Source of the DNA: Spongilla lacustris
Taxonomy: Eukaryota; Porifera; Demospongiae; Spongillida; Spongillidae
DNA: 64,000 bases
Direction: 5' to 3'
Assembly (NCBI GenBank): GCA_949361645.1
Contig: OX442415.1
Span: forward strand, 3,946,148-4,010,147
How positions within the stretch are numbered: the stretch's first letter is position 1; every line of letters begins with the position of its first letter. Both the position numbers and the translations under genes were made by a program. This document shows positions 1 to 10,109 of the stretch, piece after piece. Under the pieces are notes generated by a model. It made no database searches. It had not been told where the DNA came from and was given only the letters and a program-made list of their open reading frames with translations.

Positions 1-3000
1 AGACATGAGGACCCCACAACATGAGTGCATGGTACTTGCTTGTATGACTGAGTGACTGATTTGGAATGTGTTACTCCTCAGTTGACACTGTTGGTATCCA
101 TACCTCTGTAGTGCCCCAAGTATTTAGACTCGCAAATCAAAACGTTCCACGGTGCTTGTATGGCACAACAGGAATGATACTGGTCCTGCCCCAAACACAC
201 CCAGAACATGAAGACCATCACACACAACATGGGTGCATGGTACTTGTGTGTTGTGTCCATACGCAAGGGGTGATGGAAGGCTTTGTACCTGTGAGGTCCC
301 CAGTCCACTAAATACAAAGCACTCTCTATGGCCACTGTTGTCGTGACACCAAGACGGTGGACATGACACAGTGCTTTGGGGGCACAGAGTGACTGATTTG
401 GAATGTGTTACTCCTCAGTTGACACTGTTGGTATCCATACCTCTGTAGTGCCCCAAGTGTTTAGACTCGCAAATCTAAACGTTCCACTGTGCTTGTATGG
501 CACAACAGGAATGATACTGGTCCTGCCCCAAACACACCCAGAACATGAAGACCATCCCACACAACATGGGTGCATGGTACTTGTGTGTTGTGTCCACACG
601 CAAGGGGAGATGGAAGGCGTTGCACCTGTGAGGTCCCCAGTCCACTAAATACAAAGCACTCTCTATGGCCACTGTTGTCGTAACACCAAGACGGTGGACA
701 TGACACAGTGCTTTGTGGGCACAGAGTGACTGATTTGGAATGTGTTACTCCTCAGTTGACACTGTTGGTATCCATACCTCTGTAGTGCCCCAAGTGTTTA
801 GACTCGCAAATCTAAACGTTCCACTGTGCTTGTATGGCACAATAGGAATGATGCTGGTCCTGCCCCAAACACACCCAGAACATGAAGACCATCCCACACA
901 ACATGGGTGCATGGTACTTGTGTGTTGTGTCCACACGCAAGGGGAGATGGAAGGCGTTGTACCTGTGAGGTCCCCAGTCCACTAAATACAAAGCACTCTC
1001 TATGGCCACTGTTGTCGTGACACCAAGACGGTGGACATGACACAGTGCTTTGGGGGCACACAGTGACTGTTTTGGAATGTTTTACTCCTCAGTTGACACT
1101 GTTGGTATCCATACCTCTGTAGTGCCCCAAGTGTTTAGACTCACAAATCTAAATGTTCCACTGTGCTTGTATGGCACAACAGGAATGATACTGGTCCTGC
1201 CCCAAACACACCCAGAACATGACGACCATCCCACACAACATGGGTGCATGGTACTTGTGTGTTGTGTCCACACGCAAGGAGAGATGGAAGGCTTTGTACC
1301 TGTGAGGTCCCCAGTCCACTAAATACAAAGCACTCTCTATGGCCACTGTTGTCGTGACACCAAGACGGTGGACATGACACAGTGCTTTGGGGGCACAGAG
1401 TGACTGATTTGGAATGTGTTACTCCTCAGTTGACACTGTTGGTATCCATACCTCTGTAGTGCCCCAAGTGTTTAGACTCGCAAATCTAAACGTTCCACTG
1501 TGCTTGTATGACACAACAGGAATGATGCTGGTCCTGCCCCAAACACACCCAGAACATGAAGACCATTCCACACAACATGGGTGCATGGTACTTGTGTGTT
1601 GTGTCCACACGCAAGGAGAGATGGAAGGCTTTGTACCTGTGAGGTCCCCAGTCCACTAAAAACAAAGCACTCTCTATGGCCACTGTTGTCGTGACACCAA
1701 GACGGTGGACATGACACAGTGCTTTGGGGGCACACAGTGACTGTTTTGGAATGTTTTACTCCTCAGTTGACACTGTTGGTATCCATACCTCTGTAGTGCC
1801 CCAAGTGTTTAGACTCACAAATCTAAATGTTCCACTGTGCTTGTATGGCACAACAGGAATGATACTGGTCCTGCCCCAAACACACCCAGAACATGAAGAC
1901 CATCCCACACAACATGGGTGCATGGTACTTGTGTGTTGTGTCCACACGCAAGGAGAGATGGAAGGCTTTGTACCTGTGAGGTCCCCAACCCACTAAATAC
2001 AAAGCACTCTCTATGGCCACTGTTGTCGTGACACCAAGACGGTGGACATGACACAGTGCTTTGGGGGCACACAGTGACTGTTTTGGAATGTGTTACTCCT
2101 TAGTTGACACTGTTGGTATCCATACCTCTGTAGTGCCCCAAGTATTTAGACTCGCAAATCTAAACGTTTCACTGTGCTTGTATGGCACAACAGGAATGAT
2201 GCTGGTCCTGCCCCAAACACACCCAGAACATGACGACCATCCCACACAACATGGGTGCATGGTACTTGTGTGTTGTGTCCACACGCAAGGGGAGATGGAA
2301 GGCTTTGTACCTGTGAGGTCCCCAGTCCATTGAATACAAAGCACTCTCTATGGCCACTGTTGTCGTGACACCAAGACGGTGGACATGACACAGTGCTTTG
2401 GGGGCACAGAGTGACTGATTTGGAATGAGTTACTCCTCAGTTGATCCTGTTGGTATCCATACCTCTGTAGTGCCCCAAGTGTTTAGACTCGCAAATCTAA
2501 ACGTTCCACTGTGCTTGTATGGCACAACAGGAATGATGCTGGTCCTGCCCCAAACACACCCAGGACATGAAGCCCATCCCACACAATATGGGTGCATGGT
2601 ACTTGTGTGTTGTGTCCACACGCAAGGAGAGATGGAAGGCTTTGTACCTGTGAGGTCCCCAGTCCACTAAAAACAAAGCACTCTCTATGGCCACTGTTGT
2701 CGTGACACCAAGACGGTGGACATGACACAGTGCTTTGGGGGCACACAGTGACTGTTTTGGAATGTTTTACTCCTCAGTTGACACTGTTGGTATCCATACC
2801 TCTGTAGTGCCCCAAGTGTTTAGACTCACAAATCTAAATGTTCCACTGTGCTTGTATGGCACAACAGGAATGATACTGGTCCTGCCCCAAACACACCCAG
2901 AACATGAAGACCATCCCACACAACATGGGTGCATGGTACTTGTGTGTTGTGTCCACACGCAAGGAGAGATGGAAGGCTTTGTACCTGTGAGGTCCCCAGT

Positions 3001-4687
3001 CCACTAAATACAAAGCACTCTCTATGGCCACTGTTGTCGTGACACCAAGACGGTGGACATGACACAGTGCTTTGGGGGCACACAGTGACTGTTTTGGAAT
3101 GTGTTACTCCTTAGTTGACACTGTTGGTATCCATACCTCTGTAGTGCCCCAAGTATTTAGACTCGCAAATCTAAACGTTTCACTGTGCTTGTATGGCACA
3201 ACAGGAATGATGCTGGTCCTGCCCCAAACACACCCAGAACATGACGACCATCCCACACAACATGGGTGCATGGTACTTGTGTGTTGTGTCCACACGCAAG
3301 GGGAGATGGAAGGCTTTGTACCTGTGAGGTCCCCAGTCCATTGAATACAAAGCACTCTCTATGGCCACTGTTGTCGTGACACCAAGACGGTGGACATGAC
3401 ACAGTGCTTTGGGGGCACAGAGTGACTGATTTGGAATGAGTTACTCCTCAGTTGATCCTGTTGGTATCCATACCTCTGTAGTGCCCCAAGTATTTAGACT
3501 CGCAAATCTAAACGTTCCACTGTGCTTGTATGGCACAACAGGAATGATGCTGGTCCTGCCCCAAACACACCCAGGACATGAAGCCCATCCCACACAACAT
3601 GGGTGCATGGTACTTGTGTGTTGTGTCCACACGCAAGGGGAGATGGAAGGCGTTGTACCTGTGAGGTCCCCAGTCCACTAAATACAAAGCACTCTCTATG
3701 GCCACTGTTGTCGTGACACCAAGACGGTGGACATGACACAGTGCTTTGGGGGCACAGAGTGACTGATTTGGAATGTGTTACTCCTCAGTTGACACTGTTG
3801 GTATCCATACCTCTGTAGTGCCCCAAGTGTTTAGACTCGCAAATCAAAACGTTCCACTGTGCTTGTATGACACAACAGGAATGATGCTGGTCCTGCCCCA
3901 AACACACCCAGAACATGAAGACCATTCCACACAACATGGGTGCATGGTACTTGTGTGTTGTGTCCACACGCAAGGAGAGATGGAAGGCTTTGTACTTGTG
4001 AGGTCCCCAGTCCACTAAAAACAAAGCACTCTCTATGGCCACTGTTGTCGTGACACCAAGACGGTGGACATGACACAGTGCTTTGGGGGCACACAGTGAC
4101 TGTTTTGGAATGTGTTACTCCTTAGTTGACACTGTTGGTATCCATACCTCTGTAGTGCCCCAAGTATTTAGACTCGCAAATCTAAACGTTTCACTGTGCT
4201 TGTATGGCACAACAGGAATGATACTGGTCCTGCCCCAAACACACCCAGAACATGAAGACCATCCCACACAACATGTTGCATGGTACTTGTGTGTTGTGTC
4301 CACACGCAAGGGGAGATGGAAGGCTTTGTACCTGTGAGGTCCCCAGTCCATTGAATACAAAGCACTCTCTATGGCCACTGTTGTCGTGACACCAAGACGG
4401 TGGACATGACACAGTGCTTTGGGGGCACAGAGTGACTGATTTGGAATGAGTTACTGGTATCCATACCTCTGTAGTGCCCCAAGTGTTTAGACTCGCAAAT
4501 CTAAACGTTCCACTGTGCTTGTATGGCACAACAGGAATGATGCTGGTCCTGCCCCAAACACACCCAGGACATGAAGCCCATCCCACACAACATGGGTGCA
4601 TGGTACTTGTGTGTTGTGTCCACACGCAAGGGGAGATGGAAGGCTTTGTACCTGTGAGGTCCCCAGTCCACTAAATACAAAGCACTC
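1..4687. repeat. 337-bp tandem satellite array, about 14 units, open at the left edge
   Basis: Equivalent positions recur at 66, 403, 740, 1077, 1414, 1751, 2088, 2425, 2762, 3099, 3436, 3773, 4110 and about 4446, giving a period of 337 bp. Units differ by scattered point changes. The first 50 bp are a diverged or rearranged partial unit, so the array probably continues to the left. The last unit has lost 17 bp after the GAGTTACT at 4448-4455, the unit before it has a 1-bp deletion near 4275, and repeat homology stops at about 4687. Because 337 is not a multiple of three, every frame meets a stop once per unit, so the array is most likely non-coding satellite DNA. Diagnostic variants show higher-order arrangement (see findings). 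Confidence 0.95.
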
Positions 4688-5280
4688 ATATGGGACTTCT
4701 GAAAGCATTGATTAATAGTCACATATAAGGCCCCTCACATTTATCCAAATATGAAAAGCAAGAGCGCTGTCACGTTCGTGCCTGATGCAATTTTGAAGTG
4801 CTAGTAGCATAACTAGAAGGGGTGGAACTCAAGCATCAACAAGGGGGATTGACCGATCCGCCGATCTCCTGAGGCTGTGGATGTGTGTGTATGTACATGT
4901 GTATGTATGTGCAGGGATATATCGCTCCCACCCCCTATATTTTTATATATTCCGAAACCCACCCCCCCTGTTGATAATGTGGCGGTAAATCCTAGGTGTG
5001 TATGTTTGTGTGCATGTGTGTATGCTTTTTTTTGTGTTCCATTAAGAAATAAAACATAAAATATAAAAAGTTTGTGGCAGCAGTAGATGTTAATGAGTGT
5101 AAAAAAGTACATGAACAAAATTTACTTTCACTGTACTTCATCCATACATGCATAAGATCAGACCACAGGGCAAAAGCCATATTGAAATGTACAGCACATG
5201 TTCTGAAACCATACATGTACATGACTTGTATTATTGTCATGCGTAAATATTAATTCCTTTTTAAGTTGCTTCATTTCACA
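4688..5280. repeat. Spacer with TG/TATG microsatellite tracts
   Basis: No gene is recognised between the satellite and the possible exon at 5281. A purine/pyrimidine-alternating tract made of TGTG and TATG occupies about 4876-4915, with a second TGTGTATG tract at about 4995-5035. Short open frames here encode only low-complexity Cys/Val/Met strings on one strand and His/Thr strings on the other. Confidence 0.7.
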
Positions 5281-5364
5281 GATGGACGATGAACCATTCA
5301 ATCCTGAGTACACGATGGTTGACAGGGTGTTGGACATTGCAACACAGGTGGAACCTGGAGGCGA
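5281..5364 (+). CDS. Orphan exon resembling the second-chromodomain start of CHD6-9-type remodellers
   Basis: A polypyrimidine/AG acceptor (TTCATTTCACAG) ends at 5280. The exon then reads MDDEPFNPEYTMVDRVLDIA and runs to an AG|GTAGAC donor at 5364. The string E-P-F-N-P-(E/D)-Y-x-x-V-D-R-(V/I)-L resembles the beginning of the second chromodomain of the CHD6-9/kismet family of SNF2 chromatin remodellers. I found no following exon with the LVKW core of a chromodomain downstream, and no helicase exon. It is therefore probably an isolated duplicated exon or the edge of a fragmented gene. The family assignment rests on about 28 residues. Confidence 0.35.
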
Positions 5365-7059
5365 GGTAGACACAGGAGTGGGCAATAATTAGAATGATGT
5401 ATCTGTGTGTGTGTGTGAATGGGCAGTAGTGTGGCTGGCCTTAGTCACTAGCAATTGACCAATCAGATTGCACGATTTTTTTCAACCTGCAGTCTAAACG
5501 TGTCTGTGCAATTGTGTGTCATGTGTGTTGTGTGCATGTGTGTGTCTATGTGTGCATGGCAATACATAATGTGTGCATGTGTGTGTATGTGTGTGTGCAT
5601 GTGTGTGTATGTTTGTATGTGTGTGTGCATGTGTGCACTGTATATGTGTGTATGTGTATGCAACGTGTGTATGGACCACACCCCAGTATTGATGGAACAA
5701 GGGAGAATACAAAAAGTCTCCAAACTCCTCTCATTAAGGCAGCACAACAGTGTTCAGCAGCATTCATCCAGCATATTTCATTGTCTTCTTGCTATCAGGA
5801 CCTGCGTGTGGACTGTAATTGGTGCGCATGTTGAAAAGGCAACGTGTATACGCACTGCCCTAGTCTAGAAATCCACACCAATGCACGGGCCATGGCCATG
5901 CACCCTATGTTAGACATTTTTAACTGGTAAGTTGTGTGCGTGCATATACCTTTAAGATATAACTCTATCACTTAAAGTTCAGTAACTGTATCTATATCAC
6001 CTCAAATATGAAGTCACAGTACAGCTGCCATCATATGCTGCCATATATCTCACAAACCATGCCCTCAACTGTCAGAAAGTAATTACAAATAAGGGGTGTA
6101 ATGTGGTAAACCAGTGTTGTGACAACACACCTATAAAATCACCTAACAACCCACTGTTGGTGGGGTCCCATATACATGTATGTCAGCTTGTCTATTGCCA
6201 TAATACCCCCTGACCCCACCCCACCGGCCTGTTTTTTTTTTAACAATGTGTGTATGTAGTAGGTGTGCAATGATGGGAAGTGGTGTTTTTATGTAGGAGG
6301 TTGTATGTGTGTGGAATATATGTGGGATGGAATGTGTGATTGTTGTAGATAATATGGATAAAATGTTTGTAAGGGGTGGTGTACTGGCTGAATTTAAGCA
6401 TTATCTCTACCTGTAGGGGTTCTAGCTTGAATCCACTGCTATACATCCCAGGTGGCATTGGCTCAATGCTGTTGCCATCACTCAGCAAAAGTAAAGTCAT
6501 CCAGGGCTGTTCACTACTCCAGCTTCATCCGCTTTGTCATGCTAATTCAATTCATTGTGTGTTTATGTTGTTTTAGCGCAAGCTTTCCTTGTCTACACTA
6601 TCGACCCCGCCTATGACTTTTTAACCGTAATTTTCTAGAATTAATATAATGCAAATAAACCGCCATGGCGCCATCCCCGGCATTGTGGTGATTTCCAACA
6701 GCTGGAAAACTAGGTTGTAGTATATGTATCGAAGGTAAACTTTGGACGTACGCGGTGGTAATGGTAGGTTGTTAGACGCTAAATACCGTATGGAGTCGCA
6801 TATTATATGGGCCTACAGCCGTTAAACATCAATATTACGTTACGCACTTACGGCCGGTAATCGGTTAAAAAAAATAACGATACCGCAATGTTGGGTCTGG
6901 AAACGAGAGTGATGTATAACAGTAGTATTCTAGCAGTGCACATTTGATAGTAGTATAACAGCAGAATACGCCAGCGTATGTTGCCGTTATACGCTCTAAG
7001 TGTATAACACTAGTATTCTAGAAAAATACAACTTAATATACTCTGCAGTATAACATTGT
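5365..7059. other. Intergenic spacer with (TG)n tracts
   Basis: A long TGTG/TATG microsatellite fills about 5399-5415 and 5515-5680. Its short open frames (Cys/Val/Met repeats) are low complexity and are not called genes. From 5,700 to 6,600 I see no coding pattern. From 6,600 to 7,050 the sequence is richer in CpG. It contains near-identical copies of a roughly 20-bp motif of the form TGTATAACAnTAGTATTCTAG at about 6914 and 7001, possibly remnants of the upstream part of the retroelement that follows. Confidence 0.6.
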
Positions 7060-8128
7060 TTTAGCACAGTGTGCTTCTCATCTTGCTTTTCCATCGACAC
7101 AACGGACACAGCCTGGACACAGGCTCAGCTTAGCTTAGGTTTTGGGGGCCTTGGTCTGCGCTCTTTATCCCACCACTCATGTGCAGCATTTATAGCTTCA
7201 TTGTCAACATCTGGTTGTAGCAATGCTGATAATGTACATCTGCAACAGGCAATCATTCAGTTCAACAATCAGGTCTCTACATCAGATGCAATCACAGCAG
7301 AAGGAGTATCATCAACACCTGTTACTCAGCGTTCTCTGTCTAAGAAAAAGGAATGCCACCTTTTTAATTCTTTGTTAGGGGCTTCCTCTATGGCAGACAG
7401 AGCTCGCCTATTATCTGTTTCCGCTTCTCATGCTGCATCATGGTTGTCCGTAACTCCATCTCTGGCCTTGGGTTTGCACCTTGAACCTAATGAGCTTTAT
7501 GCCTCTATATATAAGGTGGTGGTTAGGGTTGGACACCTCTGGTGGTTCTCTGTGTCCTGTCTGCTCTCAGAAAGGCCTGGACCCACTTGGCCACCACGCT
7601 ACCACATGTTCTCATGGAGGTGATGTAGTGACCCGACATAAACTGTTACGGGATGTTGTGGCTAACCTTTTTCGTCAGGCTCACATGGGAGTCACAGTAG
7701 AGGCGGGCTATGGCCTTACACATGATAATAGCCGCTCACGCCCAGCAGATGTCCTGGTAACAAGATGGGAAAAGGGTTTGCCTGCAGCTTTGGACATAAC
7801 AGTGACATCCCCACTTAATCCTGCCATCCTTGATGAGTCTTGTTCAGCAGCTGGAGTAGCTGCAGTAGCCGCAGAGTCCCGCAAACATGTTGCTAACGAC
7901 CCTAAGTGCTTCGAGCTGGGGTGGACCTGTGTTCCATTGGCTGTAGAAACCTATGGGAATTGGGGGGTGGAGGCCCAAGTAACATTTTCCCGCTTAGCCT
8001 CCCTACTTGCTGCAAGCCACAGTGTGTCAAAATCAAAGGCAACAGCTGACATTTATGGTCGCTTAAACCTGACCCTGACCAGGTCTGTGGCCAGGGCTAT
8101 CCTGGCCAGGGGTCTAAGGCCAAAATAG
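7060..8128 (+). pseudogene. C-terminal fragment of a reverse-transcriptase-type retroelement protein, frameshifted
   Basis: Two overlapping frames make up one protein. The first (about 7069-7510) contains WTQAQLSLGFGGLGLRSLSH, typical of the segment following the RT domain in non-LTR-like elements. The second (about 7510-8128) starts at a W-W-L-G-L segment. It then has a zinc-binding motif CPVC-x(8)-HH-x(3)-C followed by a GGDVVTRHKLLRD segment, and a PD-(D/E)XK-like nuclease core with SRPADVLV and ALDITVTSPL. A frame change is needed at about 7500-7520, and nothing upstream supplies the RT domain, so this is a truncated, dead copy. The Cys/His cluster plus restriction-like endonuclease order matches retroelements with a C-terminal nuclease. 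The exact clade is not determined. The ORF ends at a TAG at 8126-8128. Confidence 0.7.
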
Positions 8129-9109
8129 ATGTTACATATACAGTGCTCATATTGAACTCTTGTGTGGTGTATACATTATTATTATTAGTATTATTATTAC
8201 TCTCAATAATAATAAAAATGTCAGGGCCAATGCCACCGCGATCCTGTCCAGGTCCATACCTCCTCCTGAGCTTCAGTAGGCTAGCAACTTGTTTTGTGCA
8301 TATCATGTGTCTGTGTCATGTTTGTACTATATCAATCCAATATGAATTAAAATTTACATGGATTGGAAACCCGCAAAAATTTTGTGTCGCTATCCTTGTT
8401 TGGCATGAATTATTCATGATTGCTATGGCTGCTTCAGAGCTAGATGAGACCAACGGTGAAGACAGAGGCACACGGGAGTGTACGCCACTAATGCCAGAGT
8501 TTTGTCTGAATTTCTTCATACACTTTCTCACTTTAGGCATTCGATCTATAGTTATTAAGTGTTATATAAAGTGCCCGCTTCGATATCATTTTTACACGCT
8601 TCATCGAAAACCACATGTCATGCATCAATGTATAGTACATGTGTATTAAACCGTATATTATTTTAAATATGAGCATTAAACATACACAACTGAAGCAATC
8701 AGTTTGAAGCTCTTAAATTATATCTTTGGTACATTTTACTATGATAATGGATTGAAAACCTATAGCTTTCTTCTGGAATACTTACTAGAATATAAGACAT
8801 TGAACCATAGTATATATAGTAATTATTACTTGCCTTCTTATACATATACTTCTAGATATATATGTATGCAATCAATCAATCGACCGATCAATCAAGATGA
8901 ATGATTGGAGTTATGTTAGTACACACATTCTCTGCTATCAGAAATTGTGCCAGCAAGTCAGTGTTTTTTTTTTTTTTCACTCTTTCATTAATTTTTCTAT
9001 ATATACCTACTTTTGGTAAATGTTTTAAGATTATTACGGTCAGTAGTATTAATATACTCAGATATTGAATAGATATAATTACGAGCAGACTCTTGCATAA
9101 ACTGCAGGT
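8129..9109. other. AT-rich spacer after the retroelement fragment
   Basis: An ATT/ATA-rich stretch at 8174-8218 may be the simple-repeat tail of the retroelement. The rest is AT-rich, with a 14-base T run at about 8966-8979. A 168-codon open frame at 8143-8649 has unbiased composition and crosses the simple repeat, and I do not regard it as a gene. Confidence 0.6.
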
Positions 9110-9250
9110 GCTCCTATGGGTCAGTCCAAACTATAACCACCCGACGGTATCTAGTTTCGAGGAGTTCACCTGTGTTGATTGCGGTGGTGACACTGCACTA
9201 TATGGCGCCGAAGGAGACTGGGGACAAGCCGGATCAACTCAATTTTTGGT
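9110..9250 (+). CDS. Possible orphan exon, unknown product
   Basis: An acceptor-like CTGCAG is followed by an open stretch richer in GC than its surroundings, containing FEEFTCVDCGG and GDWGQAGS, up to a GTATAA donor-like site. It has a plausible protein composition (acidic, Gly, a CxxC) and contrasts with the AT-rich flanks. No partner exon was recognised on either side, and no family is assigned. It could instead be the 5' exon of a small plus-strand transcript, since ATGGCGCCG occurs inside it at about 9201. Confidence 0.25.
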
Positions 9251-9716
9251 ATAATTTTCATCATGGAAGGATTATTTCGTTCAGCAGAATCGAAATCTAA
9301 AAGCTACATGTACATGTGTATAATGTACATATACAGTTCATGCTATAGACCTGGGTTTGAGTATAACATTAAAACTCCCAACTTCAGAGATTGAGATAAA
9401 AGCAGCAACCATGAGATAAAAGTGTCCCACCACGTAATGGTTTGCTACTACTTCCCATAAATGTCCAAAAAAAATTGGCATACCGCCATAAGTCTATTTG
9501 CAATGGAAATGAAAGAAGCGTTTTATTTGAAAATAGTGCATATAGGAATAGAGTATAAAAATGACAATTTATCATATCCCACAAGATATAATAACTAATC
9601 TATACATGGGTATAATGTACACATGCACTTAGGATGCAATCACTAAGCTCAATTACATATGTTCAATGAGTACTTCTAAATATGAAAGCTTATTCTGTGC
9701 TTCATTGTAAAAAAAA
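9251..9716. other. Spacer downstream of the RNF213-like gene (3' flank)
   Basis: This is AT-rich sequence beyond the stop codon of the minus-strand RNF213-like gene. It should contain that gene's 3' UTR. AATAAA-like strings on the minus strand cannot be singled out with confidence. No other gene is seen. Confidence 0.5.
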
Positions 9717-10109
9717 TTACATCAAACTATATGCTTCTACTTTGTTTTGATACTCCACGATGTGCTTCCAAGCTTCTACAGCTTGCCCTAGAGTAATATC
9801 TTTGGGGAAATGAGCTACAAATCCAGGGATACCATCATCATCCCCATATATGTCATGAAATAGTTCCATTCCATCAATGATACTAGGAATTAAGTATGCA
9901 TTGGATAAAAAATAACATTATTATATATTAGGAGATTGAAAATACCTTGTTTCTTTTTCTTGTTGTTTAGAACCTCGGATGTAAAGAGAAATCAATAGGT
10001 ACAATTTGACAACTAGCTGGTCCAATTTAAGGTGTCTTAGTACACTGTCAAGCTTCTGAATTTGGACCACGGGTAGTTTTTCATGAAACACTATTCCCTC
10101 AAATGGTTC
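9717..10109 (-). CDS. RNF213-like gene, last two exons (C-terminus)
   Basis: The final exon is 9717-9882 (acceptor CCTAG) and the penultimate exon is 9946-10109 (acceptor TATACAG, donor GTATTT). They are separated by a 63-bp intron. The reading ends ...YQNKVEAYSLM followed by TAA. The penultimate exon is Leu-rich and helical (VRHLKLDQLVVKLYLLISLY-like pattern), as expected for the helical C-terminal domain of RNF213. Upstream exons at about 10150-10550 and 10550-10860 continue the same domain; the latter contains QFVNGKPAVILDLPHVVYRKD. Confidence 0.8.

Noticed and set aside
66..4674. Repeated open frames of 62-90 codons in several frames of the satellite
   Set aside because: The unit length (337 bp) is not divisible by three, each frame stops once per unit, changes between units are not biased to synonymous sites by eye, and the frames overlap on both strands. 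They are by-products of one repeated sequence.
4876..5680. Possible CRISPR-like or regulated repeat
   Set aside because: The repeats are simple TG/TATG microsatellites in an animal genome, without spacers of constant length.
5455..5868. 137-codon Cys/Val/Met-rich open frame
   Set aside because: It lies over a TG/TATG microsatellite; low-complexity repeats produce stop-free frames.
8143..8649. 168-codon plus-strand open frame
   Set aside because: It crosses an ATT simple repeat and has no recognisable motif; the likely explanation is chance in AT-rich DNA.
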